NCBI RefSeq assembly: GCF_014197135.1
Contig: NZ_JACIFA010000009.1
Coordinates: forward strand, 62,001-126,000
Direction of reading: 5' to 3'
Origin: Sphingomonas zeae
GTDB taxonomy: Bacteria > Pseudomonadota > Alphaproteobacteria > Sphingomonadales > Sphingomonadaceae
Length of the DNA stretch: 64,000 nucleotides
Shown: one piece after another, positions 34,110 through 43,100 of the stretch
How the letters are laid out: each line of letters opens with the position of its first letter
Numbering within the stretch: the first letter of the stretch is position 1
Notes under the pieces: generated by a model
Database searches by the model: none
What the model was told of the DNA's origin: nothing
The model's input: only the letters and a program-made list of their open reading frames with translations
Made by a program: the position numbers and the translations under genes

Positions 34110-34618
34110 TCGAAGCATCAGCGGCACCGGACGTCGCTTTCTGGATCGATGCGATTGGCCGGCTGGTGGTGGCGACCGCGGCCGGGATGGTGCTCGGCTG
34201 GGAACGCTCGCGTGAGAACCGGCAGATCATGGGCCTGCGGACGCTGGGTCTGGTCGGTCTGGCGAGTTGCATCGCCGTTCAGGCGATCGTGCATAGTGGC
34301 TTGCCGAACGTGAACGCCGATGCCGCAGGACGGGCGATGCAGGGCATTCTGTCCGGCGTCGGCTTCATCGGTGCCGGTGCGGTGCTGCGGGTCGGCCAGG
34401 GTCAGGAAGTGCATGGATTGGCGACCGCCGCGTGCATCTGGGTGACAGCCACGATCGGCGCGGCAGCAGGGTTGGCGGTGTGGCCGCTCATCATCGGCGG
34501 GGTGAGCCTTGCAATGCTCGTCCTGTTCGTCGGCGCGCCGCTGGAACGCCGCATCCGCGAGCGAGCCCGTCTGACGCCGGCCGAGACCGACAGGAAGGAT
34601 GTCGAGCGCAAGCCGTGA
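34106..34618 (+). CDS. MgtC/SapB-family membrane protein
   Basis: A 170-residue inner-membrane protein with four to five helices. The family signature is visible in AAGMVLGWERSRENRQIMGL, RTLGLVGLASCIAVQAIV, GILSGVGFIGAGAVLRVG and HGLATAACIWVTATIGAAAG. MgtC-like proteins modulate magnesium homeostasis or F-ATPase under stress; the short version here lacks the soluble C-terminal ACT-like domain of virulence MgtC. The start overlaps the oxidoreductase stop, so expression is coupled to the sulfite module. The function in this setting is not known. Confidence 0.88.
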   Translation: MIEASAAPDVAFWIDAIGRLVVATAAGMVLGWERSRENRQIMGLRTLGLVGLASCIAVQAIVHSGLPNVNADAAGRAMQGILSGVGFIGAGAVLRVGQGQEVHGLATAACIWVTATIGAAAGLAVWPLIIGGVSLAMLVLFVGAPLERRIRERARLTPAETDRKDVERKP

Positions 34619-34669
34619 TCGCGCTGGACCGCCCGGTGCCCGTCGGCGCCGGGAGGCGGCAAGGCGCTA

Positions 34670-35440
34670 TCAGGACACAAGCGCGGCATCTGCCTGACGC
34701 CGGACTTCATCGGCGATCGGATGCAGTTCGGCCGCGGGTCGCTCGCCCACCACACTATAGCCGATCCCGTCGACCGCCCATGTGACCCGGCCCATGGTCC
34801 CGCTGGACGTGCTGGTCATGCTCGCGGTCTTGTCGATCTGCATGGGCCTCGTCAGCACTGCAAGTTTCGACGCTTGCGGTCCGTCGTAGAGGAGCAGTGC
34901 CGCAGGGCCGTGGGGCGTCGCGACCAGTCGCCCCCCGCCATAGCGATAGCCGGCCGTGCTGAGGTCCGGGATCGTGACGCGCTCACCCAATCGAGCGGAG
35001 GTCCATCGGATCAGCATGGCGCGCTGGTCGGGGCCGATCTCCGCCGGTCGTATCCGGTCGGCGGCATAGACACGGAAATTATCACTCGCCTCGTTGGCCA
35101 GCGCCGCGATGCCCGCGCGGGGTTCGCCGCTCCACCGCGCGCTCGACCAGCCACCGCCAAACCCCAACGCCAGCAGAAGTGACGCGGCGATGGCGAGCTG
35201 CCAACGCGGTTGCCGTTGCCGTCCCCTGATCGCTGCCACGCGCATCGTCGCCGGGATCGGTTCATCCGCGACGGGGGCGAACAGGGATGCAAGGGCTCGC
35301 GCCTGCTCCGCCTGCTCTCGCACACGGGCATGCACGTCCGGCTGGCCTTCAAGATAGGCGTCGACCAGGCGCTGCCGCTCGGGCGACAGCCTGCCATCGA
35401 TCCATGCGGCCAGATCGTCCTCGCCGATCGGGCTGGTCAT
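34670..35440 (-). CDS. Membrane-anchored anti-sigma factor
   Basis: A 256-residue protein whose ATG overlaps the sigma factor stop. The N-terminal domain EDDLAAWIDGRLSPERQRLV through REQAEQARALASLF has the anti-sigma fold but lacks the His-Cys3 zinc motif of ZAS proteins. A single transmembrane helix follows (WQLAIAASLLLALGFGGGWS). The periplasmic part, about 150 residues, may sense the signal. It should hold the ECF sigma factor inactive. The pairing is by overlap and domain layout, as is standard for this family. Confidence 0.85.
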   Translation of the reverse strand: MTSPIGEDDLAAWIDGRLSPERQRLVDAYLEGQPDVHARVREQAEQARALASLFAPVADEPIPATMRVAAIRGRQRQPRWQLAIAASLLLALGFGGGWSSARWSGEPRAGIAALANEASDNFRVYAADRIRPAEIGPDQRAMLIRWTSARLGERVTIPDLSTAGYRYGGGRLVATPHGPAALLLYDGPQASKLAVLTRPMQIDKTASMTSTSSGTMGRVTWAVDGIGYSVVGERPAAELHPIADEVRRQADAALVS

Positions 35441-35946
35441 TGCACGCTCCTCAATCGCGGCCGTTCACCCTCCCGGAGGAGGGTCGCCAGACGGTCGCGC
35501 CCCCGCGATATGCGCGACATTACCGTGCCCAGCGGCACGCCGACTACGGCAGCGACCTCCGCATAGGGCAGGCCCTCGACCGAGACCAGGAGCAGCACCG
35601 TTCGCTGTTCTTCAGGCAACGCATCAAGCGCGCGCAGCAGGTCGCGGTGGTGCAGGCCTGTGTCCTGATCGGCCGGGCGGCCGAGCGCGGCGTCGTCCAC
35701 GAGGTGGAGCGGAACCGCCGTACCTCGCCGGCTATGCTGCCGCTGATGATCGACCAACAAATTGTGCAGGATCGCATAGACCCACGGGCGGACCTCCGCA
35801 CCCCGTCGCTGTCGCCAGCGCCCGACCGCGCGCTCCAGGCAATCCTGCACCACGTCATCCGCCATCACCCGGTCGCGCAACCACGACCGGGCATAGCGGC
35901 GCAGCCCGGGGATCAGCGGTTCGATCGCGGCGGCAAGCGGGTCCAT
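35437..35946 (-). CDS. ECF-family RNA polymerase sigma factor
   Basis: A 169-residue extracytoplasmic-function sigma factor. Region 2 is seen in MADDVVQDCLERAVGRWRQR and VRPWVYAILHNLLVDHQRQH. Region 4 is seen in ALPEEQRTVLLLVSVEGLPY and AAVVGVPLGTVMSRISRGRD. No extra C-terminal domain is present. It lies between the beta-propeller gene upstream (one-base gap) and the anti-sigma gene downstream (four-base overlap), within a four-gene operon. The signal is unknown; the extracytoplasmic neighbours suggest an envelope or metal stress. Confidence 0.92.
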   Translation of the reverse strand: MDPLAAAIEPLIPGLRRYARSWLRDRVMADDVVQDCLERAVGRWRQRRGAEVRPWVYAILHNLLVDHQRQHSRRGTAVPLHLVDDAALGRPADQDTGLHHRDLLRALDALPEEQRTVLLLVSVEGLPYAEVAAVVGVPLGTVMSRISRGRDRLATLLREGERPRLRSVQ

Positions 35947-35947
35947 C

Positions 35948-37387
35948 TCAGTCGCGCTGCACCTGCACGATGCGCCCCGGCGCGCCGTTCACCACCTCCG
36001 CAACCGCCAGAAAGCGCCGGGGTGTCGCGGTCCTGCCCTGAACGATCTGGCGGATCGGACCCGATGCGTTGACGATCGCCGCACCTGCCGGGTTGCTCAT
36101 GAAGTTCGCAAGCGGCTCTACAGCGCCGCTGCCGTCCGCATTGGCGGTCAGTACGAGCATGTAAGGCTTCTTGGGCTGCAAACCGGTAACGGCACTCTGC
36201 ACGACCTGAATGATGCCCTGGTCGAAGAGGGTGATGCTGCTTGCCGTACCTTTGCCGCCAATCGGCCCCATGGTCAGATGCAGCGCCTTGCCCGCTGTGC
36301 CGAGCGGCTGGAGATTGTCGGTGCCGGGGCCTGTCGGAACTGCGTTCGACACATAGGCGATCGCCTGCGGTGCCTGTCCGACCGGCACGGTAGCGACGAC
36401 CGTGTTGCCGGCAGTGTCGATCGCGGCCAGCTCATCGGAATTCTCTAGCCCGACATAAACGCGCCGGCCGTCGCCCGATGGCCAAACACCGTGCGGCATC
36501 TTGCCGACCGGAATTGTTGCCACCGGCGTGAAGTCGGACGTGCGGAACACCTTGACCACATTCTCTCCGCCGACCGTCACATACGCGAACTGCCCCTTGG
36601 CCGTGCGGGCGAAATTGACATGGTTCGTGATAGGCCCGGTATCCAGCACCTTCAGGATCGCGAAGGGTGGCCGAGCATCGAATGCGACCGTCTTGCCGAT
36701 GTCCTTCAGCGTAAACCACACTTGCTTGCCGTCCGGCGTCGCGGCGATGTTGGGGCAGAAGGGGCTTGGCTGCGCCACCTGTCCGACCTGCGCGTGGGTC
36801 GCGACATCGAACACAGCCAATACCGGATTGAACGAAGAGCAGACATAGCCGTACCGGCCATCGGGAGAGAAGATCGTCATGCCCGGACCACCGGGCGTCT
36901 TGATGCGCCCCGTCTCCTTGTACGTCGTGGGGTCGAGCACGGCGATATAATCCTCGCCGCGGACCGTGACCCACACCTCCTTGCCGTCCGGCGTGAAGAA
37001 CGCCTCGTGCGGACTGCGCCCGACATAGGTCGTGTGCTTGACGGTGTTGGTGGCGGTGTCGATCCACGACACGGCGTTCGATCCGATCGACACGACCGCC
37101 AAGGTCTTCCCGTCCGGCGAGAAGCCCAGGCCGTGAACCAGCACCTGTCCCTTGTAGAGCGGGGAGAAGTTCATCGGCTGGGGATCGCCGAGTTTGATGA
37201 CGCCGAGCAGCCGGTTGTCGGCCGGGTCGGTCACCGACACCGTGTTGGAGAATTGTTCAGACGCATAGACGCGGTCGCGGTGGCTGACGGGCATGTCCTT
37301 AGCGTTCCACGGCGCCTGCTGGGCCATGGCGAGGCCCGGTGCGGCGCTCATCAGCAAGGCGGCCGAGCGCAGGATGGTCCGGATCAT
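35948..37387 (-). CDS. Periplasmic YVTN/YncE-type beta-propeller protein
   Basis: A 479-residue exported protein. The signal peptide MIRTILRSAALLMSAAPGLA ends near an AMAQ cleavage site. Repeated blades have the VxxIDTATNTVxxT/VPVG pattern (WIDTATNTVKHTTYVG, AIDTAGNTVVATVPVGQAPQ, AVFDVATHAQVGQVAQPSPF). The C-terminal 120 residues form a separate beta domain (KKPYMLVLTANADGSGAVEP). It is encoded between a DUF305 protein and an ECF sigma factor with gaps of one base, so all four are co-expressed. It may bind a metal or a surface ligand and act as the sensor; that is inference. Confidence 0.85.
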   Translation of the reverse strand: MIRTILRSAALLMSAAPGLAMAQQAPWNAKDMPVSHRDRVYASEQFSNTVSVTDPADNRLLGVIKLGDPQPMNFSPLYKGQVLVHGLGFSPDGKTLAVVSIGSNAVSWIDTATNTVKHTTYVGRSPHEAFFTPDGKEVWVTVRGEDYIAVLDPTTYKETGRIKTPGGPGMTIFSPDGRYGYVCSSFNPVLAVFDVATHAQVGQVAQPSPFCPNIAATPDGKQVWFTLKDIGKTVAFDARPPFAILKVLDTGPITNHVNFARTAKGQFAYVTVGGENVVKVFRTSDFTPVATIPVGKMPHGVWPSGDGRRVYVGLENSDELAAIDTAGNTVVATVPVGQAPQAIAYVSNAVPTGPGTDNLQPLGTAGKALHLTMGPIGGKGTASSITLFDQGIIQVVQSAVTGLQPKKPYMLVLTANADGSGAVEPLANFMSNPAGAAIVNASGPIRQIVQGRTATPRRFLAVAEVVNGAPGRIVQVQRD

Positions 37388-37388
37388 G

Positions 37389-37787
37389 TCAGTGCTCCAT
37401 AGGGCTATGGTGGTCGCCGCCCTGCGTCGGGGCTGGCGTCGAAGGCGGTAGCGGCTGGCCGATCGCCAGCTTCATGGCGGCGATCTCCTGCTGCTGATCG
37501 ATGATGATTTCCTGCGCGATGCGCTTGAGCTGCTCGTTATGGCCGTAGCGCAGCTCCGCCACCGCCATATCGATGGCACCCTGATGATGCGGAAGCATCA
37601 TCGCCACGAAGTCGCGGTCGACGTCACCGGACGGCTTGACCATCATGCCCGCCATCATCCGGTCCATCGCGACAGACATCATGGTAGCGTAGCCATCGGC
37701 GGGGGCGGCCGCGACTGCGCCGGTAAGTAGGGCCGAAGCCGTCAGACCCAGCATCCAATCTCGTCTACGCATAAGCCTCCAGCGCAT
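37389..37787 (-). CDS. DUF305 family exported protein
   Basis: A 132-residue protein with a signal peptide (MLGLTASALLTGAVAAAPA after a basic n-region). It carries the DUF305 signature DRDFVAMMLPHHQGAIDMAV, followed by Met-rich MMAGMM upstream and EQLKRIAQEIIIDQQQEIAA. These ferritin-like four-helix proteins often occur with copper-resistance genes and their His/Met content suggests metal binding. An alternative start at 37772 (MRRRDWMLGL) has GGAGG close by and gives a cleaner signal peptide. It is the first gene of the propeller/ECF sigma operon, which hints that the sigma factor senses metal stress. Confidence 0.87.
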   Translation of the reverse strand: MRWRLMRRRDWMLGLTASALLTGAVAAAPADGYATMMSVAMDRMMAGMMVKPSGDVDRDFVAMMLPHHQGAIDMAVAELRYGHNEQLKRIAQEIIIDQQQEIAAMKLAIGQPLPPSTPAPTQGGDHHSPMEH

Positions 37788-37920
37788 CGGTCTCGAAAGC
37801 GTAGACGATGCTCGTCGGGGTTTATTCCGTGGCCAAAGCCATTTTATCGGTCCTCACCAAAACGATAGTCTCATGCTTCTGCGGTTGGTTGACCGGGTCG
37901 CGGTCGGACAGCATATGCGC

Positions 37921-37992
37921 AGGCACGGCGATGGATTTCCGCCGGGCCATTCGGTCGAACCGCCCTCGCAAGGGCCGATGATTCCTACCAGG
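37921..37992 (+). promoter_or_regulatory. Fluoride riboswitch (crcB motif)
   Basis: Matches the crcB RNA consensus: GGCGATGGATTTCCGCC, then GAACCGCC with a short hairpin loop, then GGGCCGATGATTCCTACC. These correspond to the conserved GGxGAUGGxxUxCCxCC, AACCGCC and GCUGAUGxUxCCUAC blocks. It lies 26 bases before the GTG of a CLC-F-type fluoride channel gene, the classic target. The segment GATTCCT (37980-37986) is fully complementary to AGGAATC (38011-38017), which overlaps the ribosome site. Translational control by sequestering that site is therefore plausible. The call is by consensus recall and context. Confidence 0.9.
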
Positions 37993-38017
37993 CGCCGCAA
38001 GGCAGCAAGGAGGAATC

Positions 38018-39376
38018 GTGCGCGCGACATTTCGCAATCTCTATGACCAGTTCAACATGGCAGCGTTCATTCGCGATCGCCGCACCCATGCCACGTCGGT
38101 ACTGCGGTGGGCTTTGATCCTGGTCCCGATGGCCGCAGCGGTGGGAACGCTCTGCGCGGCCTTCCTGCGGAGCCTCGACGCCGTAACCCGGCTTCGCTTC
38201 GCCTTTCCCTGGCTGCTCTACCTGCTGCCGATCGGCGGGTTCGTGGTCGGACTGCTCTACCATCTGACAGGGCGCTTGGTCGAAGGCGGCAACAACCTCA
38301 TCGTCGAGCAAATCCACGAACCGGGGGGCGGCGTGCCGCTGCGCATGGCTCCGCTCATCTTCTTCGGCACGGTCGTGACACATCTGTTCGGGGGATCGGC
38401 GGGACGTGAAGGCACCGCCGTGCAGTTGGGCGGCAGTCTTGCCAGCGGGTTTGGACGCGCGCTCAGATTGGATGCGGAAGCGACACGCACCCTCCTTATG
38501 ACCGGGATCGCGGCTGGGTTCGGCGCGGTCTTCGGGACGCCGATTGCGGGCGCGGTCTTTGCACTGGAGGTGCTGGCGATCGGTCGGGTCGAGTATCGCG
38601 CGCTGGTGCCATGCCTGGTCGCGGCGCTGGTCGGTGACTGGACCTGTCTTGCCTGGGGCATTCATCACGGCGTCTACCATGTCGATGCGCTGGTGCCGGT
38701 CGACGCGCTGCTCGTCGCCAAGGCCGGTGTCGCCGGCATTGCCTTCGGTCTGACCGGGCTGACCTTTGCCGAGGCCAATCACGCGCTGGGCGGATGGTTG
38801 AAGCGCGTGATCCCCTATGGCCCACTACGACCCGTTATCGGCGGGCTGGCCGTGATTGCGCTGGTCTGGCTGCTCGGAACCCGCGACTATCTTGGCCTGG
38901 GTACGCTCGCCGCGACACCGGACAGCCTGACCATCGCCAGCTTCTTTGGTCCCGATACGCACTCGTGGAGCTGGGCGCTGAAGCTGCTCTTTACCGTCGT
39001 GACCCTGAGCGCGGGCTTCAAGGGGGGCGAGGTCACGCCGCTGTTCTTTATCGGCGCGGCGCTCGGCAATGCGCTCGCGCCGATGTTCGGAGTACCGTCG
39101 GGGCTATTCGCAGCGATCGGCTTCGTCGCGCTGTTCGCGGGCGCGGCCAACACACCGCTGGCTTGCACGTTCATGGGGATCGAGTTGTTCGGCGCGGCCT
39201 ATACGGTGCCGATCGCAGTCGCGTGCTTCGTCGCCTACCTCTGCTCAGGCCACAACGGCATCTACCTGTCGCAGCGCGTCGCTGTGCCAAAGGTACCTGC
39301 CGCACACCTCACACCCGACGCGACCCTGCGCGATGCCCGCACGCACCGCGCTTCTCGCCGGCGCACGCGCGCCTGA
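38018..39376 (+). CDS. CLC-F type fluoride/proton antiporter
   Basis: A 452-residue CLC membrane protein with about ten helices. The gating motif reads [11 protein letters not shown] (E131), i.e. GREGT as in the fluoride-selective CLC-F branch, rather than GREGP of chloride channels. The GSGIP chloride-site motif is also absent. The start is GTG at 38018 with AAGGAGGA upstream. A fluoride riboswitch directly precedes it and a DUF190 gene follows. It exports fluoride, protecting enzymes such as enolase and pyrophosphatase. The C-terminal tail of about 25 residues is basic and cytoplasmic. Confidence 0.92.
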   Translation: MRATFRNLYDQFNMAAFIRDRRTHATSVLRWALILVPMAAAVGTLCAAFLRSLDAVTRLRFAFPWLLYLLPIGGFVVGLLYHLTGRLVEGGNNLIVEQIHEPGGGVPLRMAPLIFFGTVVTHLFGGSAGREGTAVQLGGSLASGFGRALRLDAEATRTLLMTGIAAGFGAVFGTPIAGAVFALEVLAIGRVEYRALVPCLVAALVGDWTCLAWGIHHGVYHVDALVPVDALLVAKAGVAGIAFGLTGLTFAEANHALGGWLKRVIPYGPLRPVIGGLAVIALVWLLGTRDYLGLGTLAATPDSLTIASFFGPDTHSWSWALKLLFTVVTLSAGFKGGEVTPLFFIGAALGNALAPMFGVPSGLFAAIGFVALFAGAANTPLACTFMGIELFGAAYTVPIAVACFVAYLCSGHNGIYLSQRVAVPKVPAAHLTPDATLRDARTHRASRRRTRA

Positions 39377-39401
39377 TCCTGTTTCCTGTCGAAAGCCCGT
39401 C

Positions 39402-39785
39402 ATGCCCAATCGTTTCACCGTCCATCACCGCGAAGTCGGGATGCTGCGCATCTATCTGAAACCGTCCGACAAGATCGGCCCGCGTCGCTTCTGGGGGGCA
39501 AAGCCGCTCTATCGCGAGCTGATTCGCACCGCGAAGGCGGACGGCATCATCAACGCCGTCGCGCAAAATACCCATTACGGCTTCAGCAATCACGAACCGA
39601 TCCGGGAGAACGGCTCGGAAATTGCCGATCCGCATCTGACGATCTGTGTCGAACTGGTCGGCGATCGCGATCAGCTCGACCTCTTCTGTCGCCGGTATGG
39701 AGATCTGATCGGCGACAAGGTGATCGTCTACAAACGACTGGAGCATTGGACTATCACGCGCAAAACTGAGCTAACCAGAGCCTGA
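39402..39785 (+). CDS. DUF190 family protein
   Basis: A 127-residue small soluble protein from the ATG at 39402, 25 bases after the channel gene. The DUF190 domain is recognisable in MLRIYLKPSDKIGPRRFWGA, KPLYRELIRTAKADGIINA and the closing VIVYKRLEHW. Family members occur with CrcB/Fluc or CLC-F fluoride exporters and resemble PII-like ferredoxin folds, so they may regulate the channel or serve as sensors. It is under the same riboswitch. No other fluoride-resistance genes (for example crcB/fluC) are in the window. Confidence 0.88.
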   Translation: MPNRFTVHHREVGMLRIYLKPSDKIGPRRFWGAKPLYRELIRTAKADGIINAVAQNTHYGFSNHEPIRENGSEIADPHLTICVELVGDRDQLDLFCRRYGDLIGDKVIVYKRLEHWTITRKTELTRA

Positions 39786-40141
39786 TCGGCGTTCCCGTAA
39801 AGGAAGGTTGATCGAGAATGACGGTGTACCCCGTGCAGTTTGATCAGTGCTACTGCGGTAGGCTTTCCCAAATTCTGTTCCCGGTTGCCTTTTCCCGGAA
39901 TGGCGCCGGACCAACGGGGAAACGGGACGCTTGAGCCTGTCGGAACGCACCTGATTCCCGGTGCCAAATAGCAGTTTTAAGACAACTGTTCGCGCCCCTC
40001 GCGATCTCGACACGACAATCCATGCCGGATGGCCAATATGCGCGACAGTCAACCCGGCCGGGTTTTCCGATAGGCGAAGCGCCGTTTCGTGCTCGTTCTA
40101 TGTTATGCCCCCAATGAGTGACGCCGGGGCCGTGCGGGTGA
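39786..40141. other. Intergenic stretch at the right border of the cargo
   Basis: A 356-base region between the DUF190 gene and the convergent helicase gene. It is less GC-rich than its neighbours (for example AGTTTTAAGACAACTG at about 39971). No convincing gene, transposon end or terminator was seen. A recombination junction could lie here, since cargo and plasmid core meet at this point. Confidence 0.4.
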
Positions 40142-43100
40142 TCAAACGGCGATCCGCTCGATCACGGCACTGGCCGCCCGGACAGGAATGAACAGGCGGG
40201 TCTTGTGCTGAATGATCTCGGTGAAACACCCGGCCGCCTTCAACTCCCCGAGGCGCGAATATGGCCAGTCGAGCAGTTCGAGCCGATGCTCACCTGCCAC
40301 CAGGCTGCGCTTCAGCCTGTAGCTGCCAAGCGTCGCCATCTCGCCGGTGCCCAGCACGTGTTTGGCGGTATCCTCCCCTGAGACAACGATCGCTGCCTCG
40401 ATCCCGAAAGCGGCGGCAAGTTTCGGGACGACCGGCGCAGGCACCAGACGTCCGAGGAACGACTGGCCATCGTCGGTGGTGATACGCCAGACCTGGACAT
40501 GGTCGTCCGGAAGGCGGTCCCAAACAGGCAGGAGCAGGCCGGCCACCAGATAGATGGTGCTGGTGCGGGTTTTGCCGCGCAGATCGTCGACCTCGGCTGA
40601 CCAAAGCGTCGAGAACTCTTCCTCGCTTGCTTCCTCCCACATGGTCTCGAGCAGCAGGTCCTGGCGCATCCGCTCGGTTCGGGTCGGCCGGATGAGTTCG
40701 AAGCGGCGGACAATTTCGCCGTCATCATCGGTGAGGGAAAAGGTGGTGCAGCGGATGGCCGCCTTGCCGGACTTCCGATTGACCATCGGCCGCGCATCGT
40801 CGCCGAGGCGGCGCAATGCCTGTTCCAGGGAGATAGGCTTGTAGCGTTCCTCTGTTTCGAGGCGCAGGATCTCGGTTTCGGCTCCGCTGACCGGATCGCG
40901 CCTGATCACCGTTCGATCGAGAATGGTAATTCGCTCGGCGTTGATGGTCTCGACGCCGACGTCGAGCGTCCCAGCCTCCCGAGCCGCTTCAACCCGGGCT
41001 TCGATCAGGCCGAGATATTCGTCGAAGATGGCGTTCTGAAGAGCGACGCGCAGTGCCAAGATGCGATTGAGCCAGCGCTGGATGGGGGGTAGATCCTCCC
41101 TCAATCCGCCACCTTCACCTTCGAGTTCGAGCCCGGTCAACTGCTGGAACGTGGCGAAGGTGATCGAGCGAAGCTTGCCCTCGGCGAGCAAGCGAAACCA
41201 TGTCTCGAGCGCCTCTCGTGCATAGTCGCTCTCGAGGTTATCGCGCGGATCGAAAAGTCCTTGCCCCCCCGTTTGGCGTTGGCCGCGGGTCAGTGCACCA
41301 AGGCTGTCGAGCCGTCGCGCGATCGTCGAAATGAACCGGCGTTCGCCTCGACAATCGGTGGACACCGGTCGGAAAAGCGGTGCCGCTGCCTGGTGGGTCC
41401 GGTGGGTTCGACCGAGGCCCTGGATCGCCGCATCGGCACGCCAGCCCGGCTCGAGGAGATAATGGATACGCCGGGACTGGTTCTCGGCTGAAAGGCTCGC
41501 GTGGTACGAGCGACCGGTGCCGCCTGCATCCGAGAATATCAGAATCTTCTTCGCACCACGCATGAAGGCGTCCGTTTCGGCGAGATTGGTGCGCGCTGAA
41601 CGGTTCTCAATTCGCTGCCGACCACCGACGTCAACGATGATGCGCCGACTACGGCCGGTGACCTCGGCGACGGCGTCGGGGCCGAAATGACCGATGATAT
41701 GGTCGAGGGCGGACTCGACGATCGGCAGCGCACCGACCTGCTCGACCAGGGTGTCGCGCATCTCGAGCGCCTCCTGGCTCAACACCGGATGACCCGCTTC
41801 GTCGCACATCGGCTCCGACCGGGTCTTGCCGGTGTCATCGACGAAGGTCTTCATCTGACGAACGGGGAAGGCCGCGATTAGATAGTCCATCAGAAACTCG
41901 CGGGGTGAGAGTTCGATGTCGAGATTGCCGCGTTCCTGTGAGCCGAGCCCGGCCAGTGCGCGATTGAGCATCGCTTCCGATGTCGAGACAAGTTGGACCA
42001 CCACACTGTCACCGCGCGCCAGATCGGTGCGCATGGCGGGAATGAGGGCGGGGAGCTTCATGCCGATCAGAAGCTGGCCGAAGAAGCGCTGCTTCGTGGA
42101 TTCGAAGATCGACAGCGCGGCCGCCTTTGCACCCCCGTTATACGTGTCCTTCGAAAAGCTGTCGGTGACCCGCGTTGCGTCCAGTGCGGCACGAAGATTG
42201 GCGTGGATGATCGCCCAGGCATCGGCATAGGCGTCGTATACGGCGATCTGATCGTCGGTGAGCTGATGCTCGAGGATGTCGTACTCCACGCCCGCGAAGC
42301 TCAGCGCGCGTGCCGTGTACAGCCCCTGCATCTTGAGGTCGCGCGCGATCAGCTCGAGGGCCGCCATACCGCCGCGCCGCAAGCTTTCAACGAAGGCGCG
42401 GCGATCCGCGAAGGCGGTACCTTGACCCCACAGGCCGAGGCGGGTCGCATAGGCAAGATTGTTCACATCGGAGGCACCGGTGGCCGAGACGTAGAGGACT
42501 CGCGCGCGTGGAAGGAGGTTCTGCAGCCGCACGCCTGCGATGCCTTGATCCGATCCGTCCTTCGTGCCGAACCGGCCTTCGCCTCCAGCTACACCGGCCA
42601 TCTCGTGTGCTTCGTCGAAGACGAGCATACCTTCGAAGCTATCACCCGCCCAGTCGAGGATCTGCTGGAGGCGACTGCCCTTATCGCCGCGGCTCGATCG
42701 CAGCGTCGCATAGGTGAGAAAGAGGACGCCCTCTCCGGCGCCGATGGCCGTACCGAGCTTCCATTGGTTGAGATGCTGGATGTCGAGTGCGAGTCCTCCC
42801 ACCGCGGTCCAGTCCCGTCGCGCGTCCTCAAGGAGCGTTTCGGTCTTCGAGATCCAGACGTGCCGGCGATGACCGCGGAGCCAATGATCGAGGATGATAG
42901 ACGCGACTTGCCGACCCTTTCCCGCCCCGGTTCCATCGGCGAGGAAGAAGCCCGTCCGATACGGGCGACCTTCATCGTCCGGAATCAGGGTCAGGCCTTC
43001 CTCGCCGGGATGAAATCGGCCGGGAAGGTCGCGCTGAAAGGCGTCACCAGCGTAGATCAGCGTCTCGAGCTGCGCGTCCGACAGGACCTGGCTTTCGAGA

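Noticed and set aside
38018..39376. Calling the CLC gene a chloride channel
   Set aside because: The gate motif GREGT, the missing GSGIP motif, the riboswitch upstream and DUF190 downstream all indicate the fluoride branch.
28641..40141. Search for transposon ends bounding the metabolic cargo
   Set aside because: No transposase and no convincing terminal inverted repeats or target duplications could be seen near 29.0 kb or 39.8-40.1 kb.
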